The position numbers and the translations under genes were made by a program. Below, in pieces: positions 45,285 to 56,055 of a DNA stretch of 64,000 nucleotides. Numbering within the stretch: the first letter of the stretch is position 1; each line of letters starts with the position of its first letter. Source of the DNA: Pleurodeles waltl. Lineage: Eukaryota; Chordata; Amphibia; Caudata; Salamandridae. The stretch covers positions 1,055,539,554 to 1,055,603,553 of the forward strand of contig NC_090443.1 in the NCBI RefSeq assembly GCF_031143425.1, read 5' to 3'. The notes beneath the pieces were generated by a model. That model was not told where the DNA came from, did no database searches, and saw nothing but the letters and a program-made list of their open reading frames with translations.

Positions 45285-46434
45285 CCCATGCATACTCCAC
45301 CCCACTCCGCTCCACGCCACTCCGCTCTACGCCACTCTCTGCTCTCCACTGCTCCACTTTACACCGCTCCACACCATTACACTCTGCACCACTGCACTCT
45401 ACTTTACGCCACCACCCTACTCTACACCACTGCACTCTACACTTCAGCCTAGGCCACTCCAAACTACTCTGCACAACTCCCCTCTACACCACTGCACCCT
45501 GTGCCAATACAAAGTCAATGAACTCTACTCTGTACCACTCCACTTTATACCTCTGCACTCTAAGCCAACCCACTGTATACCACTCTAATCTACTCTGCAC
45601 CACTGCACTCTATGCCACTGCACTCTACACCATTGCACTTTACATCCCTACCCTGCACCACTCTACAACAGTTTACTCTAAGCTACTGCACTCTCTGCCA
45701 CTCATATCCACTCTACCCCACTGCACTCTACTCTAAACCACTTTACTCAACGCAACTGCACTCTGTGCCACTGCGTTCTGACACTCTACACCACTGCATT
45801 CTATGACCCTACTCGGCAACACTGCACTCGATGCCACTGAACTCTACACCACTCTACACTACCTCACTCTACGCCACTTTATTCTGCACTGTAAGTCACT
45901 GCAATCTGCATCCCTGAACTCTACACCACTGCATTCTACGTCACTCCCCTCTGCACCACTCAAACCCACTGCACTCTCTGCCAATCTATTGTACTCTGTA
46001 CCAGTCCACTCCGCGCTCTAATCTATCCGACTGTATTCTACAATGCTGTGTTGTACACCGCTTAATTCTGTGCCCCTGCACTCTACCACTGCGGTCTAGT
46101 CCACTATACTCTGCAACTCTCTATCAATGCACTCTACACCAGTCTACTCTACTCTGTGCCAATCCATGCCACTCTGCCCCACTCTGCTGAGCAGCACTCT
46201 ACGTCGGTGCACTCTACTCTGCAATACTGCCCTCCATGCTACTCAGCTTTGTACTACTGGACTCTGAGTTGGTGCTTTCTACGCCACTCAACTCTACTCC
46301 ACTCTACACTACTGTACTCTCCAGTACTCCACTCTATGCACTGCACTATTCCATTGCACTCTACTGCACTATACTGTAGTCTGTGCCTCTCTACTCCACT
46401 GCACTCTATACCTGTGCACTCTACTATGCAACAC
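45285..46434 (+). repeat. Degenerate CACTCTACAC-type satellite, left block
   Basis: About 1.15 kb of irregular repeats of CACTCTAC and CCACTGCACTCTACAC, nearly free of G on the plus strand. Spacing varies around 10 and 15 bp. It is cut at 46434 by GMR-3 and reappears at 58702. The overlapping plus-strand ORFs here simply reflect the repeat's composition. Confidence 0.85.
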
Positions 46435-47640
46435 TGTAAGGATATACCTCCTTGGCATGGTTACCCCTTGACTTTTTGCCTTTGCTGATGCCAAGTTATG
46501 ATTTTAAAGTGTGCTGGGACCCTGCTAACTAGGCCCCAGCACCAGTGTTCTTTCCCTAAACTGTACCTTTTTCTCCACAATTGGCACAACCCTGGCACTC
46601 AAGTAAGTCCCTTGTAACTGGTACCCCTGGTACCAAGGGTCCTGATGCCAGGGAAGGTCTCTAAGGGCTGCAGCATGTCTTATGCCACCCTAGGGACCCC
46701 TCACTCAGCACATGCACACTGCTTCACAGCTTGTGTGTGCTGGTGGGGAGAAAATGACTAAGTCGACATGGCACTCCCCTCAGAGTGCCATGCCAACCTC
46801 ACACTGCTTGTGGCATAGGTAAGTCACCCCTCTAGCAGGCCTTACAGCACTAAAGGCAGGGTGCACTATACCACAGGTGAGGGCATAAGTGCATGAGGAC
46901 TATGCCCCTACAGTGTCTAAGCAAAACCTTAGACATTGTAGGTGCAGGGTAGCCATCAGAGTATATGGTCTGGGAGTTTGTCAAACACGAACTCCACAAC
47001 ACCATAATGGCTACACTGAAAACTGAGAAGTTTGGTATCAAACTTCTCAGCACAATAAATGCACACTGATGCCAGTGTGCAATTTATTGTAAAATACACA
47101 CAGAGCGCATCTTAGAGATGCCCCCTGAAAACATACCCGACTTCCAGTGTGGGCTGACTAGTTTTTGCCAGCCTGCCACACACCAGACATGTTGCTGGCC
47201 ACATGGGGAGAGTGCCTTTGTCACTCTGTGGCCAGGAACAAAGTCTGTACTGGGTGGAGGTGCTTCTCACCTCCCCCTGCAGGAACTGTAACACCTGGCG
47301 GTGAGCCTCAAAGGCTCAGCCCCTTTGTTACAGCGCCACAGGGCATCCCAGCTACTGGAGATGCCTGCCCCTCCGGCCACTGCCCTCACTTTTGGCGGCA
47401 AGGCTGGAGGAGATAATGAGAAAGACAAGGAGGAGTCACCCCCCAGTCAGGACAGCCCCTAAGGTGTCTTGAGCTGAGGTGACTCTTACTTTTAGAAATC
47501 CTGCATCTTGTACAAGGAGGATTCCCCCAATAGGATTAGTGATGTGCCCCCCCCACCCCACAGGGAGGAGGCACAAAGAGGGTGTAGCCACTCTCAAGGA
47601 CAGTAGCCATTGGCTACTGCCCTCCCAGACCTAAACACAC

Positions 47641-47661
47641 CCCTAAATTCAGTATTTAGGG
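47641..47661 (+). promoter_or_regulatory. Palindromic TATA-like promoter site of the GMR-3 LTR
   Basis: CCCTAAAT-TCAGT-ATTTAGGG, with perfect 8-bp arms. It is followed about 30 bases later by a purine-rich AAGAAGAAGAAGGA leader-like stretch. The position and conservation across LTR copies suggest the core promoter. Function is inferred. Confidence 0.5.
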
Positions 47662-48850
47662 GCCCCCAGAACCTAGGAAACTGGATTCCTGCAACCTAAA
47701 GAAGAAGAAGGACTGCTGACCTGAAGCCCTGTGGTGAAGACGGAGACGACAACTGATTTGGCCCCAGCCCCACCGGCCTGTCTCCCTACTTTGACAAAAA
47801 TTGCAACAGCGATGCATCCAACAGAGACCAGCTACCTCTGAAGCCTCAGAGGACTGCCCTGCATCCAAAGGACCAAGAAGCTCCAGGGAACAGCGGCCCT
47901 GTTCAACAAACTGCAACTTTCTGCAACGAAGAAGCTACTTTAAAGAGTCCACGTTTCCCACCGGAAGCGTGAGAGTTTCCACTCTGCACCCGACGCCCCC
48001 GGCTCGACCTGCAGAAAACAAACACCTCAGGGAGGACTCCCCGGCGACTGCAAGCCTGTGAGTAACCAGAGACGACCCCCCTGAGCCCCCACACCGACGC
48101 CTGCAGAGGATATCCAGAGGCTCCCCCTGACCACGACTGCCTGTAACAAGGGACCCGATGCCTGGAACCAACACTGCACCTGCAGCCCCCAGGACCTGAA
48201 GGAACCAAACTCCAGTGCAGGAGCGACCGCCAGGCGACTCTCTGCCTAACCCAAGTGGTGGCTACTCCGAGGAGCCCCCCGTGCCTGCCTGCATCGTTGA
48301 AGAGACCCCCAGGTCTCCCCATTGCTTTCAATACAAAACCCGACAGCTGTTTGCACTCAGCACCCGGCCGCCCCTGTGCCACTGAGGGTGTACTTTCTTT
48401 GCCTGCTTGTGTTCCCCCCAGTGCCCTACAAAATCCCCCTGGTCTGCCCTCCGAGGACGCGGGTACTTACCTGCTGGCAAACCGGAACCGGGGCACCCCT
48501 GTTTCCAGTGAAGCCTATGTGTTTTGGGCACCTCTTTGACCTCTGCACCTGACCGGCCCTGAGCTGCTGGTATGGTAACTTTGGGGTTGCCTTGAACCCC
48601 CAACGGTGGGCTACCGTGGACCCAACTTTGAACCCTGTAAGTGTTTTACTTACCTGTGAACTTAACATTTACTTACCTCCCCCAGGAACTGTTGATTTTT
48701 GCACTGTGTCCACTTTTAAAATAGCTTATTGCCATTTTTGTCAAAACTGTACATGCTATTGTGATTATTCAAAGTTCCTAGAATACCTGAGAGAGAGAAA
48801 TACCTTTCATTTGAAGTATTACTTGTAAATCTTGAACCTGTGGTTCTTAA

Positions 48851-48856
48851 AATAAA
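48851..48856 (+). terminator. Poly(A) signal of the GMR-3 5' LTR
   Basis: AATAAA followed about 50-70 bases later by a TTTGAGTGTGTGTTCC stretch. The hexamer or a close variant is at the same place in other LTR-A copies. Confidence 0.5.
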
Positions 48857-49117
48857 CTAAGAAAATATATTTTGCTATATAAAAACCTATTGGCCTGGAG
48901 TAAGTCTTTGAGTGTGTGTTCCTCATTTATTGCCTGTGTGTGTACAACAAATGCTTAACACTAGCCTCTGTTAAGCCTATTGCTCGACCACACTACCACA
49001 AAATAGAGCATTAGAATTATCTCTTTTTGCCACTATCTTATCTCTAAGGGGAACCCTGGGACTCTGTGCATACTATTTCTTACTTTGAAATAGTATATAC
49101 AGAGCCAACTTTCTACA

Positions 49118-49384
49118 CTGGTGGATCAGCGGTGGGGTACAAGACTTTGCATTTGCTGGACTACTCAGCCAATACCTGATCACATGACTAAATTCCAAAA
49201 ATTGTCATTAGAAACTGATTTTTGAAATTTGAGCTATTTTTCTAAATTTTTAAAAGTCCTGCTAGGGCCTTGTGTTAGTCCCTGTTAGCATTTCTTTTAG
49301 AGTTTAAAAGTTTTGTAAAAGTTTGGATTAAGTTCTAGAGATAGTTTTAGATTCTTAAAAAGTATCCCAACTTTTAGAGAAATA
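49118..49384 (+). other. GMR-3 primer-binding site and leader
   Basis: Directly after the LTR comes TGGTGGATCAGCGGTGGGG (49119-49137), starting with TGG as expected for pairing to a tRNA CCA end. I cannot name the tRNA. The remaining about 250 bases are A/T-rich untranslated leader up to the gag ATG. Confidence 0.55.
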
Positions 49385-50926
49385 ATGTCTAGTACAGATG
49401 AGATGGTGGTGGTGCTCAACCTCACCCCTTACCTGCATCTTAGGATGTCAGAGTTAAGGACTCTCTGTAAAATTAAAAATATAAAAACTGGATCAAACCC
49501 TACCAAAGTACAGCTCCAGGAGCTTTTGGAAGAGTTTGCTAGAGACAACCCCTCTGAAGACAACCTTACAGAGGGGGATGCTAGTGACCTGGAGGAGTAT
49601 TTCTCCCCTTCTGTCCTAGTTAGGGAGACCAGGGTTTCTCCAACCCTGACTCCACAAGTGATAGTCAGAGATGCTGCTTCTCCCACAGGGGAGTCCAGCA
49701 ACTCTGGAAGCATTGAGGGCAGCCTCAATGAAGATGACCTCCTGTTAGCCAGGATGGCCAAAAGATTGGCTTTGGAGAAACAGCTCCTAGCCATAGAAAG
49801 GGAAAGACAAGAGATGGGCTTAGCTCCCATCAATGGTGGCAGCATCTTAAATAGGGTCAGAGAGAATACTGACATGCTAAAAATCCCCAAAGGGATTGTA
49901 ACAAAATATGAAGATGATGATGATATCACCAAATGGTTCACAGCTTTTGAGAAGGCTTGTGCAACCAGAAAAGTAAACAGATCTCACTAGGGAGCTCTCC
50001 TTTGGGAAATGTTCACTGGAAAGTGTAGGGATAGACTCCTCACACTCTCTGGTAAGGATGCAGAATTCTATGAAGTCTTTAAGGCTACCCTGATTGAGGG
50101 CTTTGGATTCTCAACTGAGGAGTACAGGATTAGGTTCAGGGGGGCTCAAAAATCCTCGAGCCAGACCTGGGTTGATTTTGTTGACTTCTCAGTCAAAACA
50201 CTGGATGGTTGGATTCAAGGCAGTGGTGTAAATGATTATGATGGGCTGTACAATTTATTTGTGAAAGAACACCTTTTAAGTAATTATTTCAATGATAAAC
50301 TGCATCAGCATCTGGTAGACCTAGGTCCACTTTCTCCTCAAGAATTGGGAAAGAAGGCGGACCATTGGGTCAAGACTAGGGCGACCAAGACTTCCACAGG
50401 GGGTGACCAAAAGAAAGGGGTCACAAAGACTCCCCAGGGGAAGAGTGTTGAGACATCCAAGGGAAAAAGTAAAGAGTCTTCTACAGGGCCCCAAAAACCT
50501 GCTCAGGAGGGAGGGTCCAAAGCCTCTTCACAATCCTCATTTGGGTACAAGGTTACAAACTTTGATCCCAAAATGGCCTGGTGGCGTAGCTGTAATCAGC
50601 AGGGACACCAAACTGGAGACAAGGCCTGTCCCAAGAAAGGTTCCACTTCTACTACTACTCCAGTTAGCTCTGGAATAGCCAGTCTCCAGGTGGGATCAAC
50701 AGTGTGCCCAGAGCAAACCAGGGTCCACACTGAAGCTACCTTAGACTCTGAGGGTGGGGTGGACTTAGCCACACTAGCTGCCTGGCCCCCTAATATGCAA
50801 AAATACAGGCAGCAACTCTTTATTAATGGGACTAGTGTAGAAGCCCTGAGGGATACAGGTGACAGACAAACTGGTTTCCCCAGGACAATACCTGACTGGA
50901 CAAACTTATCCAGTCACCAACGCTGA
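49385..50926 (+). pseudogene. GMR-3 gag
   Basis: A single frame of about 514 codons broken by one TAG at 49988-49990. Residues 21-51 (MSELRTLCKIKNIKTG onward) resemble a SAP motif. An acidic linker follows, then a helical ERERQEMGL segment and the capsid-like region with IRFRGAQKSS and WVDFVDFSVKTLDGW. A Lys/Ser/Thr-rich basic region precedes the zinc knuckle at about 50579-50630, which reads WWRSCNQQGHQTGDKAC. The first Cys is Trp here; in GMR-1 it is Cys. The frame then runs into the protease start. The 5' end was chosen at the first ATG after the leader, where similarity to GMR-1 begins. Confidence 0.85.
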
Positions 50927-51060
50927 CAATCAGACTAAAGTACATCCCATAGCTATGGTAACTTTAGAATGGGGAGGGGTCACTGACCACAGGTGGTAGT
51001 CTCCTCTGCTATCCCAGTAGACTGTTTGCTTGGAAATGATCTGGAGTCCTGAGCATGGGC
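50800..51060 (+). pseudogene. GMR-3 aspartic protease region
   Basis: FINGTSVEALRDTG carries the catalytic DTG at 50852-50860, in frame with gag. The following residue is Asp, where GMR-1 has DTGAS. After a frameshift the C-terminal VDCLLGNDLE motif is at 51017-51046. Protease would process the polyprotein. It is fused behind gag and precedes integrase through a Lys/Glu-rich linker. Confidence 0.75.
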
Positions 51061-51269
51061 TGAGGTAGAACTCAAAACCCATGCAGCCATGCTGGGTATC
51101 CCTGACCTGGTGTGCGTCAAGACAAGTGCACAGTGCAAGGCTCAGGGTGAAAAAGAGGTGTTGGAGTCTGGAAAAATGCCCCAACCCTCCGAGAGAAAAG
51201 GAAAGAAGACTGGGGAACCAGCTTCAACACAGCAAAAGAAAAAGAACCTCTCTTCTCAGGAATAAGTTC

Positions 51270-52620
51270 TATCCCCTGAGGGAACTGAGCCTATGGAGTT
51301 GGAACCTTATCATGTTGAATTCTTGGGCCCAGGGGGACCCACAAGGGAACAGCTTTGTAAGGGGCAAGAAACCTGTCCCTCTCTTGAAGGCCTTAGGCAG
51401 AAAGCTGCTGAGGAAACAAAAGGGAAAGTTAGTGGAACCCACAGGGTCTATTGGGAGGATGGACTCCTTTACACTGAGGCAAGAGATACCAAACCTGGTG
51501 CCACTAGGAGAGTGGTAGTGCCTCAGGAGTTTAGGGAGTCCATTCTGACCTTAGCCCACGACATTCCACTTGCTGGGCATTTGGGACAAACCAAGACATG
51601 GGAGAGGTTAGTCAACCATTTCTATTGGCCCAACGTCCCAGAACTTAAAGGAGTTTTGTGCCTCCTGTGCCACCTGTCAAGCCAGTGGTAAGACAGGTGG
51701 CCACCCAAAGGCCCCCCTCATTTCTCTTCCAGTGGTGGGAGTCCCCTTTGAAAGAGTGGGAGTGGACATAGTGGGTCCACTTGAACCTCCCACAGCCTCA
51801 GGGAATCAGTATATCCTAGTAGTAGTGGATCATGCTACTAGGTACCCTGAAGCAATTCCCCTTAGGTCCACTACTGCCCCTGCAGTAGCCAAAGCACTCA
51901 TTGGTATCTTTACCAGAGTGGGATTTCCTAAGGAGGTGGTTTCTGACAGAGGTACCAACTTCATGTCAGCATACCTTAAAAATATGTGGAATGAGTGTGG
52001 GGTGACTTACAAGTTCACCACACCATACCATCCACAAATCAATGGTCTTGTTGAAAGGTTTAACAAGGCATTGAAGGGCATGATCATGGGGCTCCCTGAA
52101 AAGCTCAAAAGGAGATGGGATGTCCTCTTGCCGTATCTGCTTTTCACCTACAGAGAGGTGCTTCAGAAGGGAGTAGGGTTTTCTCCCTTTGAACTTCTGT
52201 TTGGCCATCCTGTTAGGGGACCACTAGCTCTTGTGAAAGAAGGCTGGGAGAGACCTCTCCATGAGCCTAAACAAGATGTGGTAGACTATGTACTAGACCT
52301 ACGTTCAAGGGTGGCAGAGTACATGGAAAAGGCAAGCAAAAACCTTGAGGCCAGCCAACAGCTCCAGAAGATCTGGTATGACCAAAAGGCTGCTATGATT
52401 GAATTTCAGCCAGGGCAGAAAGTCTGAGTTCTGGAGCCTGTGGCTCAGAGGCCACTTCAGGACAGATGGAGTGGCCCTTACCCAGTGCTAGAGAGAGAAA
52501 GAGTCAGGTCACCTACCTGGTAGACCTAGGCACTAGCAGGACCCCCAAAAGGGTGATCCATGTGAACCGCCTCAAACTCTTTCATGACAGGGCAGATGTA
52601 AACATGTTAATGGTTACAGA
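51270..52620 (+). pseudogene. GMR-3 integrase
   Basis: The N-terminal zinc-binding domain shows LAHDIPLAGHLG and, after a frameshift near 51655, the Cys pair CASCATC (about 51657-51680). The core has VDIVGP (Asp at 51765), VSDRGTNF (Asp at 51945) and NGLVERFNK (Glu at 52053), a D-x59-D-x35-E triad, complete. FSPFELLFG and the end FQPGQKV, then HVNRLKLFHDRA, form the GPY/F-like C-terminal module without a chromodomain. Stops lie at 52425-52427 and in the linker. Integrase joins the cDNA into host DNA. Here it lies upstream of RT, the opposite of standard Ty3/Gypsy elements. Confidence 0.9.
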
Positions 52621-52691
52621 TGAGGACCAGGAAGCTGAGAGTGAACCTCTCCCTGATCTCCTCTCCTCTGACCCTAAAGATGGCTCAGTAG

Positions 52692-53327
52692 ATGAGTGGT
52701 CTACTTAGACACCCTCTCATACAACAGGTTACTGAGCTCTTTTCCCTAACCCCTAGGCAGACACACCTGTGTACCCATGATGTGGACACAGGAGACAGCA
52801 TGCCTGCCAAAAACACATTTTTTAGACAGTCTGACCAAGTTAAGGAAAGCATCAAAGTGGAGGTCCACAAGATGCTGGAGTTGGGAGTCATTGAGCACTC
52901 TGACAGCCCCTGGGCTAGCCCAGTGGTCTCAGTCCCCAAACCTCACACAAAAGATGGTAAGAGAGAGATGAGGTTCTGTGTGGACTACAGAGGGCTTAAT
53001 TATGTCACCAAGACAGATGCTCATCCCATTCCAAGAGCAGATGAGTTAATTGACAAATTGGGTGCTGCCAGATACTTAAGTACCTTTGACTTAACAGCAG
53101 GGTACTGGCAAATAAAAATGGCACCAGGAGCAAAAGAGAAAACAGCATTCTCTACACCTGATGGGCACTATCAGTTTACTGTGATGCCCTTTGGTTTAAA
53201 GAATGCCCCTGCCACCTTCCAAAGGTTGGTGAATCAAGTCCTTGCTGGCTTGGAGTCCTTTAGTGCAGCTTATCTTGATGATATTGCTGTCTTTAGCTCC
53301 AGTGGCAGGTTCACCTGGTCCACCTGA
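52692..53327 (+). pseudogene. GMR-3 reverse transcriptase
   Basis: Begins right after the integrase C-terminus. The conserved blocks are KMLELGVIEHSDSPWASPVV, FCVDYRGLN, STFDLTAGYWQIKM and TVMPFGLKNAPATFQRL. The catalytic YLDDIAVF box (YLDD at 53271-53282) is intact. A frameshift just after it (about 53305) ends the frame. The blocks are in normal order and spacing for Ty3/Gypsy RT. Confidence 0.92.
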
Positions 53328-54102
53328 AGGTTTTGCAGGCCCTCCAAGCAGCAGGCCTCTCTATCAAGGCATCTAAATGTCAGGGCAGGGTACTGTGGTT
53401 TACTTGGGACACCTTGTAGGTGGAGGCCAAGTTCAGCCACTGCAACCCAAGATCGAGACTATTCTGGACTGGGTAGCTCCAAAAACCCAGACTCAAGTCA
53501 GGGCATTCCTTGGCTTGACTGGTTACTATAGGAGGTTTGTGAAGGGATATGGATCCATTGTGACAGCCCTCACAGAACTCACCTCCAAGAAAATGCCCAA
53601 GAAGGTAAACTGGACTGTAGAATGCCAACAGGCCTTTGACACCCTGAAGCAAGCTATGTGCACTGCAGTAGTCCTAAAGGCTCCAGATTACTCCAAGAAG
53701 TTCATTGTGCAGACTGATGCCTCTGAACATGGGATAGGAGCAGTCCTGTCCCAAACCAATGATGATGGCCTTGACCAGCCTGTTGCTTTCATTAGCAGGA
53801 GGTTACTCCTCAGGGAGCAGCGTCGTAGTGCCATTGAGACGGAGGCCTTTGCTGTGGTCTGGTCCCTGAAGAAGCTGAGACCATACCTCTTTGGTACTCA
53901 CTTTGTAGTTCAGACTGACCACAGACCTCTCAGATGGCTGATGCAAATGAGAGGTGAGAATCCTAAACTGTTGAGGTGGTCCATATCCCTACAGGGAATG
54001 GACTTTATAGTGGAACACAGACCTGGGACTGCCCATGCCAATGCAGATGGCCTTTCCAGGTTCTTCCACTTAGAAAATGAAGACTCTCTTGGGAAAGGTT
54101 AG
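53328..54102 (+). pseudogene. GMR-3 RT thumb/connection and RNase H
   Basis: After two frame changes (about 53305 and 53385) the frame 53377-54102 is open to the end. It starts with TVVYLGHLVGGG and FLGLTGYYRRFVKGY. RNase H follows: FIVQTDASEHGIGAVLSQ (first Asp), ETEAFAVVWSLKKLRPYLFG (Glu) and VVQTDHRPLRWL (Asp), ending ADGLSRFFHLENED. All three acidic residues are present. It ends 40 bases before the 3' LTR. Confidence 0.9.
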
Positions 54103-54120
54103 TCCCATCCTCTTTCATTT

Positions 54121-54142
54121 TTGGGGGGGGGGGGGTGGGGGG
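54121..54142 (+). promoter_or_regulatory. GMR-3 polypurine tract
   Basis: An almost pure G run directly abutting the 3' LTR at 54143. It is the expected plus-strand primer, unusually G-pure. Confidence 0.7.
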
Positions 54143-54746
54143 TGTAAGGAAATGCCTCCTTGGCATGGTTACCCCTGACTTTTTGCCTTTGCTGATGCTA
54201 AGTTATTATTTGAAAGTGTGCTGGGACCCTGCTAACCAGGCCCCAGCACCAGTGTTCTTTCCCTAAACTGTACCTTTGTCTTCACAATTGGCACAACCCT
54301 GGCACTCAGGTAAGTCCATTGTAACTGGTACCCCTGGTACCAAGGGCCCTGATGCCAGGGAAGGTTTCTAAGGGCTGCAGCATGTCTTATGCCACCCTTA
54401 TGGGACCCCTCACTCAGCACATGCACACTGCTTCACAGCTTGTGTGTGCTGGTGGGGAGAAAATGACTAAGTCGACATGGCACTCCCCTCAGAGTGCCAT
54501 GCCAACCTCACACTGCTTGTGGCATAGATAAGTCACCCCTCTAGCAGGCCTTATAGCCCTAAGGCAGGGTGCACTATACCACAGGTGAGGGCATAAGTGC
54601 ATGAGCACAATGCCCCTACAGTGTCTAAGCAAAACCTTAGACATTGTAAGTGCAGGGTAGCCATAAGAGTATATGGTCTGGGAGTTTGTCAAACACGAAC
54701 TCCACAGCACCATAATGGCTACACTGAAAACTGAGAGGTTTGGTAT
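54143..54746 (+). mobile_element. GMR-3 3' LTR-A, first 604 bases only
   Basis: Starts TGTAAGGAAATGCCTCC and follows the 5' LTR until GAGAGGTTTGGTAT, where it stops abruptly. The remaining about 2.1 kb of this LTR is not found in the same orientation to the right. Confidence 0.9.
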
Positions 54747-56055
54747 TGAGAGAGCGTAGCTTATATACTCAATATTAACATGAAATGTTTATGAACTAGT
54801 GTGTAATAATGCTGCATAGAAAATGTATTAATGTATTTTGCTAAAACGCGTGCTTGAAATGTGCCCACGGGGAGTGGTCGTCATTATATTCGAGGACTAA
54901 TGAAACTGACTAATAATGATGAAATGTTATGTTAAGATATAGTTTTACACTAATTATTAAAGGTTATATGTTAAAGTTCTGCTAATAAATCATTAGGCCT
55001 TAGTTAGCATGAGTTGAGGCCTAGCTGCCCGGTTTCATATAAAATGTGTTTTTCTGACGTGCAGTGTGCTGACTTGCTGAAGGACATGAACTCTTGTTTT
55101 TTTCCAAAGCTAGGAGATGAATGTAACTGTAGTAGATCCGTTCTCATGAAATTCGACTTGCTTGAAGAAACATTTTAGCTGAATGCAACAGTGTAGATTA
55201 ATCCCAGGTACAAGGTCGCCTGAAGGACCAATAAACTACGTGAGAACTGTTATGGGGTGACAAATTTGATGAGCTAATTGGTAACCTATTGGTTGGAGAT
55301 AATGGGGTGCAAACCCCTATCCAATGAGAAATTAGGGGACTGTACAACGGAAAAGGGATAAAAACCCTTGACACAAGGAAGTAGTTTAGACTGGAGAGGG
55401 GAGATGCTATTGCGATTTGCTATGACCCAGACACTTTGTCACTCTGCATAGAGACTTTGCTGTTTGGTTCTTAAAACCATCCTTGCCCTTATATTGCCCA
55501 ATATACTTTACCTCCTTATGAGGGAAGTACCCCTTTTTTACCCTTCCTACTTGAGCTGAGTTCCTGACTGATGGCGAATCAACTGACGTCCTGAGGACGA
55601 AGACAGAATCTGTATGCTGACCCAATACGGAGGGTAACTATATGACAATGAAATTGTGATTGTCTGTTTGCTTTTCCTTTCTAGGTACCAACTGCTTCTT
55701 TTGACAGAGACCTTAGTAGAGGTTTTTCCAAATTGATGTTACTAAATTGTTTTGCATGAAGCTCAACATGCCAATGCTAATTCGAGGTTAGTTAAGGGGG
55801 TTCACTAAACAAACGCAAATAGACAAATGACTAAATCTATACTTTTTTTAACAATGCGCTAACGTTATTCTGCTGAGATTGATCTATGTTAACGTCGTGT
55901 TATATTCTAATATCCGTGATCCTTGCTTTGATGAAGTCTTATCAGAGTTGCCATATCGTGACTGTGCTAATGTGCTTCTTGGTTTTGAGATGAATAAACT
56001 TGCTAGTAGAATTGTAATCAATAGGGAATAAATATCACAAAATCGTACTAAGTTG
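54747..56055 (+). mobile_element. Unclassified LTR-like segment at an LTR junction
   Basis: About 1.3 kb of A/T-rich DNA starting TGAGAGAGCGTAGC, with no protein-coding content. Read on the plus strand it has CCAAT-type boxes (ATTGGT and CCAATGAG, near 55280-55325), a TATA-like GGGATAAAAACCC (55356-55368), and downstream GATGAATAAACTTG (about 55990). This looks like a retroviral-type LTR. The ends are unclear: the right end is not a clean CA, and the flanks GGTAT and GGTAG only approximately match. Confidence 0.4.

Larger units (their letters stand above)
46435..49117 (+). mobile_element. GMR-3 5' LTR-A
   Basis: 2683 bp from TGTAAGGATATACCTCC to GAGCCAACTTTCTACA. It is preceded by AACAC in the satellite. 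It holds the promoter-like palindrome (47641-47661) and a poly(A) signal AATAAA (48851-48856). Confidence 0.92.
46435..54746 (+). mobile_element. GMR-3: most complete Gmr1-like Ty3/Gypsy retrotransposon
   Basis: 5' LTR-A (46435-49117), primer site, gag (49385-50926), protease (about 50800-51060), integrase (about 51270-52620), RT (about 52700-53310), RNase H (to 54102), a G-run polypurine tract, and a 3' LTR-A truncated at 54746. There is no envelope gene. Integrase lies upstream of RT in one head-to-tail coding stretch, so the order is intrinsic. Coding is degraded by single stops and frameshifts, but most catalytic residues remain. The two LTRs differ by a modest number of substitutions and small indels by eye. 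Confidence 0.93.

Noticed and set aside
45285..46488. Serial His/Ser/Thr-rich plus-strand ORFs as a repetitive protein
   Set aside because: The reading is a by-product of the CACTCTAC satellite. Frames shift with irregular unit lengths and no start context is evident.
51293..52427. Chromodomain at the integrase C-terminus
   Set aside because: The sequence after the PGQKV motif goes from a GPY/F-like module straight into the linker to RT, with no aromatic cage-type chromodomain.
55560..55610. Possible hammerhead ribozyme (CTGATGG ... GACGAAGAC)
   Set aside because: The bases look like parts of the CUGAUGA and GAAA core but do not fit the required order and stems when read through.
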